64,000 nucleotides of DNA, taken from positions 1,612,001 through 1,676,000 of the forward strand of contig OZ006987.1 in NCBI GenBank assembly GCA_963931055.1, in the 5' to 3' direction. The position numbers were made by a program, and so were the translations under genes. Below are positions 15,916 to 24,326 of the stretch, one piece after another. Position 1 is the stretch's first letter. Each line of letters starts with the position of its first letter. The notes beneath the pieces were generated by a model, which was not told where the DNA came from, made no database searches, and was given only the letters and a program-made list of their open reading frames with translations. The stretch comes from Coprenecus sp949297365 (GTDB lineage Bacteria; Bacteroidota; Bacteroidia; Bacteroidales; UBA932).

Positions 15916-16872
15916 ATGAAGATCATTGGAACAGGAAGCGCCCGTCCCTCTCTGACAGTGACTAATGCCATGCTGGAGAACTTCCTGGATACGAGTGACG
16001 AGTGGATTGTCACCAGGACCGGTATCCACGAGAGGCGTGTGATATCGTCCGAGAATCTGGAGGATCTGGCTTCCACAGCCGCCACCAAGGCGATGGAGGA
16101 TGCCGGAGTCACTTCCGAGCAGATAGACTTCATCATCTGCTCCAATGTGGTGAACGAATATGTTACTCCCGGTCTGGGCTGCATCATCCAGGGCAAGATA
16201 GGAGCCACGTGTCCCACGATGGACATCAACTGCGCCTGCACCGGATTTCTTTACGCTCTGGATATCGCCGAGGCTTATCTGGCTACCAAGGATATGAAGA
16301 ATATCCTGATAGTCTGCGCAGAGGAACCGTCCAGGATGATGAACTGGAAGGACCGTTCCAGCTGCATCCTCTTCGGAGATGCGGCCGGAGCCGTGGTCGT
16401 GACCAAGGGCGATGACCTCAAGGCCATCCGTCTGTCCACTCACTGTAAGGTGGAGGCCCTGTACCAGAGGCGCAGGCTCCAGCCGACTCCCTTTGTCACC
16501 AAGGAGGAGACGGATACTGACGGAGTGTCGATGAACGGCCAGGATGTCTTCAAGCTGGCGGTCTCGTCTTCTATCAAGGACATAGACAAGGTGCTGACCA
16601 TGGCCGGTATCACCGCCGATGACATAGACCTGTATGTGCTGCATCAGGCCAATGTACGTATCATCGAGTCCATACGGCATTTCGTCAATCAGGACAAGAG
16701 CAAGTTCCCATTCAACCTGGACAAGTACGGGAACACATCTTCCGCTTCGATTCCGGCTTTGCTGGACGACCTCAGCAGAGGTAATAAATTGAAAACAGGA
16801 GAACTGCTGCTGCTCAGCGCGTTCGGAGCAGGATTCACCACAGGTGCGTGTGTTCTCCGCTGGTCAAAATAA
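15916..16872 (+). CDS. fabH: 3-oxoacyl-ACP synthase III
   Basis: 318 residues, the usual FabH length. It condenses an acyl-CoA starter with malonyl-ACP to begin fatty-acid synthesis. The catalytic triad is visible: Cys108 in INCACTGFLYALD, His in LYVLHQAN and Asn in YGNTSSASIP. The TSDEWIVTRTGIHER motif near residue 30 is standard. It begins one base after the ftcD stop and 13 before fabF, heading a fabH-fabF-fabZ-fabG series. No acyl carrier protein gene is in the series. The protein looks at least as similar to the Firmicutes-style FabH set as to the housekeeping Bacteroidales one, which I could not test. Confidence 0.92.
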   Translation: MKIIGTGSARPSLTVTNAMLENFLDTSDEWIVTRTGIHERRVISSENLEDLASTAATKAMEDAGVTSEQIDFIICSNVVNEYVTPGLGCIIQGKIGATCPTMDINCACTGFLYALDIAEAYLATKDMKNILIVCAEEPSRMMNWKDRSSCILFGDAAGAVVVTKGDDLKAIRLSTHCKVEALYQRRRLQPTPFVTKEETDTDGVSMNGQDVFKLAVSSSIKDIDKVLTMAGITADDIDLYVLHQANVRIIESIRHFVNQDKSKFPFNLDKYGNTSSASIPALLDDLSRGNKLKTGELLLLSAFGAGFTTGACVLRWSK

Positions 16873-16885
16873 ACAATAATAGAAT

Positions 16886-18151
16886 ATGGAAAAAAGAGTA
16901 GTAGTGACAGGAATGGGAGTTGTGACTCCTGTCGGAAATAATGTAGAGACTTTCTGGAAGAACATCGTGAACGGTGTCTGCGGCATAGACTATATCACCC
17001 AGTTCCCCACGGACGGTCTCTCAGTGAAGATCGCAGGCGAGGTCAAGGACTTCAAGCCGGCCGACTACGGCATCGAGCCCAAGGCGGCCAGGAAGTTCGA
17101 CCGTTTCAGCCTCTTCGCTCTCGCCGCAGCCAACCAGGCCGTGGCCATGAGCGGACTCAAGTCTACCGATAACGGGGAGGACGATACTCCCGGAACTGTT
17201 CATTCGGACCGTTTCGGAGTCTATATCGGCTCAGGTATCGGAGGTATGCACTCCTTCGTCAACGAGACGGCCAAGCTGATAAAGGACGGCCCGCAGTGGA
17301 TATCCCCTCTCTTCATCCCTACGATGATAGCCAACATCGCGGCCGGTAACGTGGCCATAGCCCATCATGCGAAGGGCCCCTGTCTGCCTATCGTGACGGC
17401 CTGTGCGACAGGTACACACTCGATAGGCGAGGCTTACAGGGCGATTAAGTTTGGCTATGCCGACGCCATCATCGCCGGCGGTACCGAGGCTGCCGTCACA
17501 CCTCTGGCTATCGGAGGCTTCTCCAACAGCAAGGCCCTTTCTCCGGCGGAGGATCCCATGGCGGCTTCCCTGCCGTTTGACGCCCGCCGTCAGGGTTTCG
17601 TGATAGCCGAGGGCGCAGGAGTAGTGATACTGGAGGAGTATGAGCACGCCGTGGCCCGCGGGGCGAAGATATATGCCGAGATCTGCGGATACGGCAACAC
17701 CTGCGACGCTTACCATTATACGGCACCCTGTCCGGACGGTTCGACCCCGGCCAAGGCTTTCAAGCAGGCCCTGACCGAGGCGCATTACAGTCCTTCCGAC
17801 CTGCTGCACATCAATACCCACGGTACCGGAACTCCGTTGAACGACAAGTCGGAGACCGCGGCCATCAAGCTGGCTCTCGGTGAGACCGAGGCCCGCCGCG
17901 CCATCCTGTGCTCCACCAAGTCCATGACCGGACATGCTCTCGGAGCCGCCGGCGGTATCGAGGCCGTGGCCGCAGTCATGGCCCTGCACGACGGCATCGT
18001 GCCTCCTACCATTAATTATAAGGAGCCCGATCCCGAGTGCGACCTGGATGTCAATCCCAACACTGCCCGCAAGGCTGAGCTGACCATGGCCCTGTCCTCG
18101 TCCCTCGGATTCGGCGGACACAATGCAGTGCTGGCCTTCAGACGTCTGTAG
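16886..18151 (+). CDS. fabF: 3-oxoacyl-ACP synthase II
   Basis: 421 residues of the KAS II type. It elongates acyl-ACP with malonyl-ACP. The nucleophile Cys173 is in VTACATGTHSIGEA, and the two catalytic histidines are in NTHGTGTPLND and KSMTGHALGAAGG. The protein is a single elongation ketosynthase with no chain-length-factor features. The gap to fabZ is 30 bases. It could serve bulk fatty-acid synthesis or a specialised acyl chain; a second copy elsewhere in the genome would decide. Confidence 0.94.
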   Translation: MEKRVVVTGMGVVTPVGNNVETFWKNIVNGVCGIDYITQFPTDGLSVKIAGEVKDFKPADYGIEPKAARKFDRFSLFALAAANQAVAMSGLKSTDNGEDDTPGTVHSDRFGVYIGSGIGGMHSFVNETAKLIKDGPQWISPLFIPTMIANIAAGNVAIAHHAKGPCLPIVTACATGTHSIGEAYRAIKFGYADAIIAGGTEAAVTPLAIGGFSNSKALSPAEDPMAASLPFDARRQGFVIAEGAGVVILEEYEHAVARGAKIYAEICGYGNTCDAYHYTAPCPDGSTPAKAFKQALTEAHYSPSDLLHINTHGTGTPLNDKSETAAIKLALGETEARRAILCSTKSMTGHALGAAGGIEAVAAVMALHDGIVPPTINYKEPDPECDLDVNPNTARKAELTMALSSSLGFGGHNAVLAFRRL

Positions 18152-18181
18152 TAAAGACAAACAACTAAAACCAAACTCAAT

Positions 18182-18613
18182 ATGGATAGAGAAGAGATTA
18201 AGAAATTTTTACGCCACCGCGAGCCCATGCTGCTCGTGGACGAGATGGAGCTTCAGGAAGACGGAACTGTCATCGGAAAGTATCATGTCAGAGGCGATGA
18301 GTTCTTCCTCCAGGGACACTTCCCCGGACAGCCCATAGTGCCCGGAGTCATCCTGTGTGAGATTATGGGGCAGTGCAGCTCGCTGCTCATCAGGGACTAT
18401 CTGGTAGGGCACACCACGCTGTTCACCGGCATCGACAAGACCCGATTCAAACATCAGGTCGTGCCGGGCGACACCATAGAGGTTCATGCCCGTATCACCA
18501 ATCACAGGGCCATGCTCTTCTGGATAGATGCCAAGGCATACGTAGACGGCAACCTCTGCGTGGAGGCCAGCCTCTCGTTTGCCGTTGTACCTAATGATAA
18601 AGTAAATGGATAA
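18182..18613 (+). CDS. fabZ: 3-hydroxyacyl-ACP dehydratase, FabZ family
   Basis: 143 residues with a hot-dog fold. It dehydrates 3-hydroxyacyl-ACP to trans-2-enoyl-ACP. His46 lies in GHFPGQPIVPGV and the catalytic Glu60 in CEIMGQ, the standard FabZ pair. The starting MDREEIKKFLRHREPMLLVDE is typical of the stand-alone type. Its stop (18611-18613) overlaps the first possible ATG of fabG at 18606, so the two are tightly coupled. Confidence 0.93.
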   Translation: MDREEIKKFLRHREPMLLVDEMELQEDGTVIGKYHVRGDEFFLQGHFPGQPIVPGVILCEIMGQCSSLLIRDYLVGHTTLFTGIDKTRFKHQVVPGDTIEVHARITNHRAMLFWIDAKAYVDGNLCVEASLSFAVVPNDKVNG

Positions 18614-18617
18614 TATT

Positions 18618-19367
18618 ATGTTAGAAGGATTATTAAAGGGTAAGGCCGCCCTTATCACCGGTGCCGCACGCGGCATAGGCAAGGCCATCGCCATGAAACT
18701 GGCCTCGGCCGGAGCGGACATCGCATTCACCGACCTCAAGGAAGACGACAATTTCAAGAATACGGTAGAGGAGATCAAGGCTCTCGGAGTGGAGTGCCGG
18801 GGCTATGCCTCCAACGCCGCTGACTTCGAGCAGGCTCACGCTACGGTGGACCAGATAGTCAAGGACTTCGGTCACATCGACGTGCTTGTCAACAACGCCG
18901 GCATCACCCGTGACGGTCTGATGATGAGGATGTCGGAGCAGCAGTGGGACAGCGTCATCACGGTCAATCTCAAGAGCGCGTTCAACTTCACCCATGCCCT
19001 GACACCCATAATGGCCCGTCAGAGAGGAGGCAGCATCATCAACATCTCATCCGTGGTAGGAGTCAACGGCAATGCCGGACAGTGCAACTACTCCGCCTCG
19101 AAGGCAGGTCTGATCGGTCTGGCCAAGTCCATAGCCAAGGAGATGGGCTCCCGCGGCATCCGCGCCAACGCCATCGCTCCGGGCTTCATCATCACTGACA
19201 TGACCAATGCCCTTCCCGAGGAAGTGCGTCAGGAGTGGAACAAGAAGATTCCCCTCCGCCGCGGCGGTACTCCCGAGGACATAGCCAACGTGGCTCTCTT
19301 CCTCGCATCGGACCTCTCCTCATACGTGACCGGTCAGGTCATCATCTGCGACGGCGGTATGCTTTAG
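18618..19367 (+). CDS. fabG: 3-oxoacyl-ACP reductase
   Basis: About 249 residues of the short-chain dehydrogenase family, reducing 3-oxoacyl-ACP with NADPH. TGAARGIGKAIA binds the nucleotide, NNAG follows, and the catalytic Ser-Tyr-Lys are in ISSVVGV and YSASKAG. An alternative ATG at 18606, overlapping the fabZ stop, would add four residues; I prefer 18618 because the family begins close to the nucleotide-binding strand, but this is not settled. It is the last gene of the hut-fab block; 68 bases without a clear terminator follow. Confidence 0.95.
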   Translation: MLEGLLKGKAALITGAARGIGKAIAMKLASAGADIAFTDLKEDDNFKNTVEEIKALGVECRGYASNAADFEQAHATVDQIVKDFGHIDVLVNNAGITRDGLMMRMSEQQWDSVITVNLKSAFNFTHALTPIMARQRGGSIINISSVVGVNGNAGQCNYSASKAGLIGLAKSIAKEMGSRGIRANAIAPGFIITDMTNALPEEVRQEWNKKIPLRRGGTPEDIANVALFLASDLSSYVTGQVIICDGGML

Positions 19368-19435
19368 TAAGATTTATTTGTTTTTTTACATTTGATATCA
19401 GTAACTTTACAACGATTTTTTTAATTTCTTAGCAT

Positions 19436-20755
19436 ATGAAAAAGTGTTTTTGGATTCCGGCAATTGTGGCCGTGGCGATGATGACCGTGGCTTGCGAGAA
19501 GAACGGAGGTGAAACACCCGGTCCGGGTCCGGATAAGGGAGATGATTCTACGGCAACAGAAGTTCCAGTTTTGACGCTTACATCTGATTCAGAGATGCGG
19601 ATTGGGTACGAGGGAGGACAATTGTCCATTACTTATACTGTGGACAATCCGGCCGCAGACGGGCGTGTGTATGCTTCGTCTGAAAACACTGAATGGATTA
19701 GAGACTACGACTGCTCGGTTGACGGCACTGTCAGTTTCAATGTCGATGCAAATGACGGAGAAGACAGAGAGGCCGTTGTCACTGTTGAATACTCTTATGC
19801 CGATAAGTCAGATGAGTTTGAGGTGAAAGTTATTCAGAGTGGCAATGGCGACTCTTATGATTACAATGTGGAGATAGCTACTGTCTCCGGCAATTACCTG
19901 GGTGGTGAGAATACTATTTCTATCAATACGGAGATGGAGTACGAATTGCATCTTTCCGATGCATCGGGTGCTTACAATTATATTTTCCACCTGTATTCTG
20001 CAAGGCCAGAGGATCCTGAGCATCCTGCGCCTCCTGCGGGAAAGTATACATTGGGTACCCAGGGACTGACCGAAAAGGGGACTGTCAATAGTACTCACTC
20101 TGTCTTTTATACTGACAATGAGTCTTCTGCAATTGGTTTTGAGGATGCTGAAATCAGAATTTCAAAAGAAGGAGAGGACTACGCTTACCTGATATATCTG
20201 ACAGATGTAGAAGGAAAGACTCACAAGGTGACATACAACGGTCCGGTCGCTCTTGTCAACCAGTATCAGACATATCTCTCTACGCTGGAAGATGATGTAG
20301 AACTCAATATAGAGGACGGCAGTGCGGTTGTTTCTGTCTACTATTTCAGTTCCATGAATTATGAGGGAGTGTCCCAATGGTCTATAAGCCTTTATCCTGC
20401 AGAAAACGCCCAATGGTGCTATCAGATTCATCTCCTGCTTCCGCAGGACAATACATTTGATGAAGGTATAGCCCCCGGTGTCTACGAAGTCAATGCCTCC
20501 AGGTCAGCCAACACTGTTGTTGCCGGCTGGCTGGGAAGTGACGACAGCATCAATGGGGCATGGGCTTATAACATTTACTATAATGAGGATTTACCGCGTG
20601 GCCCTATGACGGGCGGAACTGTGTCCATAGAAGTGGATGACGAAGGGGTGTATACGTTTACAGTTGATTGCACTGATGACAACACTGATAGTCCTCACAC
20701 GATAACAGGTGTTATCTCAGGTGTACCCGACTTGAACAATCCTTTCGGACTTTAA
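19436..20755 (+). CDS. BACON-domain lipoprotein, paralogue 1
   Basis: 439 residues with a lipoprotein signal peptide ending at Cys20 (MTVACEKNG), then a Gly/Pro/Asp linker and one BACON domain (about residues 42-135). The domain has the signature DGTVSFNVDANDG and the strand REAVVTVEYSY. The remaining 300 residues are two beta-rich modules shared with four other proteins in the window. The first starts near YDYNVEIATVSGNYLG and contains a PPAGKYTLG turn; the second starts near STLEDDVELN. BACON domains occur in Bacteroidota surface proteins and are thought to bind carbohydrate or mucin. The C-terminal modules I do not recognise. Probably anchored to the outer membrane, perhaps surface exposed. 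Confidence 0.8.
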   Translation: MKKCFWIPAIVAVAMMTVACEKNGGETPGPGPDKGDDSTATEVPVLTLTSDSEMRIGYEGGQLSITYTVDNPAADGRVYASSENTEWIRDYDCSVDGTVSFNVDANDGEDREAVVTVEYSYADKSDEFEVKVIQSGNGDSYDYNVEIATVSGNYLGGENTISINTEMEYELHLSDASGAYNYIFHLYSARPEDPEHPAPPAGKYTLGTQGLTEKGTVNSTHSVFYTDNESSAIGFEDAEIRISKEGEDYAYLIYLTDVEGKTHKVTYNGPVALVNQYQTYLSTLEDDVELNIEDGSAVVSVYYFSSMNYEGVSQWSISLYPAENAQWCYQIHLLLPQDNTFDEGIAPGVYEVNASRSANTVVAGWLGSDDSINGAWAYNIYYNEDLPRGPMTGGTVSIEVDDEGVYTFTVDCTDDNTDSPHTITGVISGVPDLNNPFGL

Positions 20756-20792
20756 CCGAACTTTGTACAATTTTTAATAACTTGTTGGTATT

Positions 20793-22706
20793 ATGAAAAA
20801 ATTATTATTGGCGCTTGCTGCATGCTGTTTTTTGTTTGCATGCGACAAGAATGAGAAACAACCCGAGGAGCCAACTGAAGCTCCTGAACTTACACTTACG
20901 TCCGAATCTGTGGTTAATGTTCCGGCAGATGGAGACGAGGTGACTATAACCTATACTTTGGCAAATCCTGCGGAGAATGGCGACATCTCCGCTCAGGCCG
21001 AGGATGGCGCAGAATGGTGCGATAGCTTTAACTGTGATACGGACGGTCAGGTTACATTCACTGTGGCCGCCAATGACGGGGATGCCCGCGAGGCTGTAGT
21101 GACCGTCACTTACAGTTACGGAGAAGGTGAACAAAAGGACATACAGGTGACAGTAAGGCAGGTGGCTTTAGGTGAGCCTCTATTTGAACTGACTTCTGAC
21201 TCAGAGATTTCTGTCAGCAGAGACGGAGAGGACGTCACTGTTACCTATTCTATTACTGACCCCCGTGAGGATGGACAGGTCTCTGTCAATGTACCAGATG
21301 GCGTGGACTGGATCAGCAATGTCAATACCGACACTGACGGTCAGGTAGCTTTCACGGTGGCCGCCAACGACGGAGATGCCCGTGAGACCGAGCTTACATT
21401 CGTATATACCTACGGCGGAAGCGAGACCCAGGAGTTCGTGGTAAATGTATCTCAGGAAGGTCTTCCTGATCCTGTCCTTACTCTTACCTCAGAGTCTGAA
21501 GTAGAAGTTTCCGGCAACGGCGACAACTTTACTATATCCTATACCCTGGAGAATCCTAGGGAAGATGGTGGTATCTCTGTATCCTCAGGTGAGGCTACAT
21601 GGCTTGACTTTAACACAGACACAGATGGAGAGATAGCGGTAGAGGTATTTGCGAATGGAGAGAGTACGGCAAGGTCTGCGGTCGTAACCGTGACATATAC
21701 CTATTCTGGCGACAAGACTGTATCTTTCGAGGTGACAGTCAATCAGGATCGTCATTATGACTACGAACTCAATGCCACTATTATCTCTGGTCAATATTTT
21801 GGAGATGACTACAGTAATGTGGCGGGCGAGATGATCTATGCTCTTTTCTTCCAGGATACCGAAGATTATTGGGTGTCAGGACATAACTACTATTATTTGG
21901 GTCTTAAGGCAGGAGAACCGTCCGATATGAATGCTATTGCACCGCCTGTCGGTACTTATACTGCGTTAATGAGTGATGATTATGATGCTGATGGAGAATT
22001 CAAAATCATGAAAAACGGTAGCGGTCCATACATGACCTGCGGCTATGTCAACGGGGCGACAAGAAAAGGTATGATAGCAGGAGAGATTACTGTATCGTAT
22101 GACGGTACTAATTATACTATAGAAGGTACACTTACTTCTACTGACCAGGCCGTACATCATATCTCTTATACAGGCCCGATATCTCTCCAGGACGCGAGGA
22201 CAGAACCGGAACCGGAGCCGGATGTCATATCTTTGCTTACAGAAGATGTGACAATTGATTGGCCCAATGCAAAACTTCTCGGATCTATAGGCGGAGTATA
22301 TTGGTCGGATGAGAGCCGTTATTCTCTTACTATCGGAGTTGGGACGTATAATATAGGAGACCAGAATATCCAGTTGAGTATTTATAGTTCAGAAACTCCT
22401 GAAGTTACTGACGGGCTTCCGCTAGGAACATTCCAGATAGATGATTCTGGGGCAGAAGGGACAGTAGAGGCAGGAAGTCTGACAGAAAGTACTTTTGGAG
22501 GATTGACAATCGCAGGCTCATGGCTATATCCTTATGGCGGTAGTTATAGCGATTATGCGGCCCCGTTGATGAGCGGGGAACTGACCGTAACAAAGAATGA
22601 GAACGGAGGATTTGACTGCGTTTTGGAAGCAATGGATGATGCTGGAAATAATATCAACGCTACTTTCCATCTTGATATTACATCCTTTAATATTATAACA
22701 ATCTGA
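20793..22706 (+). CDS. Triple-BACON lipoprotein, paralogue 2
   Basis: 637 residues with a lipobox at Cys17 (LFACDKNEK). Three BACON domains stand in tandem (about 33-125, 128-222 and 227-320), each with an NP-x-x-x-G turn and most with the NDGDARE strand start. The C-terminal two-module part is shared with the other paralogues (YDYELNATIISGQYFG; SLLTEDVTIDWPN). The first two BACON units are alike at DNA level over 21036-21092 and 21330-21387, so they arose by recent internal duplication. It has no SusC/SusD partner nearby. The 37-base gap to the previous gene and 14-base gap to the next suggest an operon of three paralogues. Confidence 0.8.
   Translation: MKKLLLALAACCFLFACDKNEKQPEEPTEAPELTLTSESVVNVPADGDEVTITYTLANPAENGDISAQAEDGAEWCDSFNCDTDGQVTFTVAANDGDAREAVVTVTYSYGEGEQKDIQVTVRQVALGEPLFELTSDSEISVSRDGEDVTVTYSITDPREDGQVSVNVPDGVDWISNVNTDTDGQVAFTVAANDGDARETELTFVYTYGGSETQEFVVNVSQEGLPDPVLTLTSESEVEVSGNGDNFTISYTLENPREDGGISVSSGEATWLDFNTDTDGEIAVEVFANGESTARSAVVTVTYTYSGDKTVSFEVTVNQDRHYDYELNATIISGQYFGDDYSNVAGEMIYALFFQDTEDYWVSGHNYYYLGLKAGEPSDMNAIAPPVGTYTALMSDDYDADGEFKIMKNGSGPYMTCGYVNGATRKGMIAGEITVSYDGTNYTIEGTLTSTDQAVHHISYTGPISLQDARTEPEPEPDVISLLTEDVTIDWPNAKLLGSIGGVYWSDESRYSLTIGVGTYNIGDQNIQLSIYSSETPEVTDGLPLGTFQIDDSGAEGTVEAGSLTESTFGGLTIAGSWLYPYGGSYSDYAAPLMSGELTVTKNENGGFDCVLEAMDDAGNNINATFHLDITSFNIITI
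21036..21387 (+). repeat. Internal DNA duplication of BACON units
   Basis: The segments 21036-21092 and 21330-21387 match closely, both coding the DGQV-x-FTVAANDGDARE strand pair, 294 bases (98 codons) apart. The spacing equals one BACON unit, as expected for tandem domain duplication. Confidence 0.7.
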
Positions 22707-22720
22707 CAATTATAATTTAG

Positions 22721-24100
22721 ATGAAAAGATTGTTATTGGCTATTGCTGTAGTATGTTTTGTGATGGCCTGCGAGAAGCCTTCGAATGAAAAGCCGGGACC
22801 TGGTCCCGATGACGGCTCCGATACTACGGAGGTTACTGTGCCCACGACTCCTAAGCTGACTCTTACGTCTGAGCCTACAGTGTCTATGGGTGCGGAAGGC
22901 GGGATTGTCACCATCACCTATACTCTGGAGAATCCTGTGGATGGTGGGGAGATATCTGCCTCTGCAGAGGAGAGTGTGAATTGGATTTCCGATTTTAACA
23001 GTGAGACTGAAGGCTCCGTTTCTTGCAGTGTGTCCTCTAATGACGGTGATGCCCGTCAGGCATTGGTGACAGTTTGCTATACCTATGGGGAGGGCGAGAC
23101 TGAATCCTTTACAGTGACAGTGGCTCAGGAGGCTGACACAGGCGAAGAGTATGCTCTGGACGCACATTTTGCCTACGGCTGTTATTATGGCGACGATCTT
23201 TCTGATGCGGCAGGGGAGATGGTGTATCAGATTTACTTCTCGGATGTGGCAGAGTCTTCCGAGCGGACGCCGGGAGTCACGTATTACGTGGTAAGTGTGG
23301 TTTCCGGAGAACCTTCCAATATGGGAGCTATAGCTCCTGCCGACGGAACTTACGCACTGGCAACTGAGGCCGGGACTGTCCCTGGTTCTATCTGGAATAA
23401 TGCTGACTACTCATACGCGTATACGGTAGGAACTGACGGCGGGGAGGATATCCATGTGTTTACTTCAGGGGAGATATCCTTCGTCAGGGAAGGAAATATC
23501 GTTGTTGTAGAGGGACATTTCGTGGATGTTGACGGAGGTGTTCACGTGCTGACCTACAGTGGAGGTATTCTTTTGGATGACGTGAGCATGCCGGATTTTC
23601 CCGAGGACGCTCTTTCAACTCTGACCGGTGATGTTGTGGACTTCAATGCGGACTGGACCAATACGGTGGCCGACGGATATTTCTTCGGCTCTATGAACGA
23701 AGAAGGAGTCAAGGAATATACCATGAGCATAAAGGACGGCTCATACACAGACTACCGTACTCTGATGATAACAGTCTACATGCCTTTATCCAATACCGTC
23801 AATGACGGAATACTTGATGGAACTTACCCTATCAGCAGTACGGTCGCTGAAAATACGGTAAGGGCGGGATATGTTAATGAGGGCTCGACATCTCTCCAGG
23901 CATCATGGTATTATGACAGAACTTATAGTTATCCCGATACGCAGGCAGGTCCTTTGTATGACGGAAATGTCGCTTTTGAGCGCAATGACGACGGTACTTA
24001 TAACGTATATGTAGATGCGTTTGACGATGCAGGCAATGTGATTAAGGCTACGTTCTCGGATATTTCATATTCAGTATTTGATATGGAGTCCTTGAGGTAG
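22721..24100 (+). CDS. BACON-domain lipoprotein, paralogue 3
   Basis: 459 residues with a lipobox at Cys17 (VMACEKPSN), a Gly/Pro/Asp linker, a single BACON domain (about residues 45-140) and the two-module C-terminal part (YALDAHFAYGCYYGDD; STLTGDVVDFN). Conserved turn GAIAPADGTY and the closing DDAGNVIKATFS are seen in all members. It lies 14 bases after paralogue 2 and is followed by a strong terminator, ending the three-gene series. Ligand unknown. Confidence 0.8.
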   Translation: MKRLLLAIAVVCFVMACEKPSNEKPGPGPDDGSDTTEVTVPTTPKLTLTSEPTVSMGAEGGIVTITYTLENPVDGGEISASAEESVNWISDFNSETEGSVSCSVSSNDGDARQALVTVCYTYGEGETESFTVTVAQEADTGEEYALDAHFAYGCYYGDDLSDAAGEMVYQIYFSDVAESSERTPGVTYYVVSVVSGEPSNMGAIAPADGTYALATEAGTVPGSIWNNADYSYAYTVGTDGGEDIHVFTSGEISFVREGNIVVVEGHFVDVDGGVHVLTYSGGILLDDVSMPDFPEDALSTLTGDVVDFNADWTNTVADGYFFGSMNEEGVKEYTMSIKDGSYTDYRTLMITVYMPLSNTVNDGILDGTYPISSTVAENTVRAGYVNEGSTSLQASWYYDRTYSYPDTQAGPLYDGNVAFERNDDGTYNVYVDAFDDAGNVIKATFSDISYSVFDMESLR

Positions 24101-24122
24101 CGTCGGTTGGCTGATGTGATTT

Positions 24123-24165
24123 AAAGGAGGTGCGGCAAAATTTGTGTGTTTGCTGCACCTCCTTT
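24123..24165 (+). terminator. Intrinsic terminator after the BACON series
   Basis: A 17-bp stem (AAAGGAGGTGCGGCAAA with TTTGCTGCACCTCCTTT, one G-T wobble) around a 9-base loop, followed by a T-rich tail. Confidence 0.85.
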
Positions 24166-24294
24166 TGTTGTTTCCGGCTTTGCAGGTCCCGTGTTGGGTC
24201 TGGACGGAGTACTGACCAGTAGTGATTTCCCATGCTCTTTTGTGAAGAGAAGCAAAAAAATGTTGTGAAAAAAGTATTGGATAAAAAAAAATTC

Positions 24295-24302
24295 TATCTT
24301 TG
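24295..24302 (+). promoter_or_regulatory. Bacteroidales -7 box for dsbD
   Basis: TATCTTTG 24 bases upstream of the dsbD ATG, matching TAnnTTTG. Confidence 0.65.
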
Positions 24303-24326
24303 AAGTTTGAAATATAATATCTAAAG

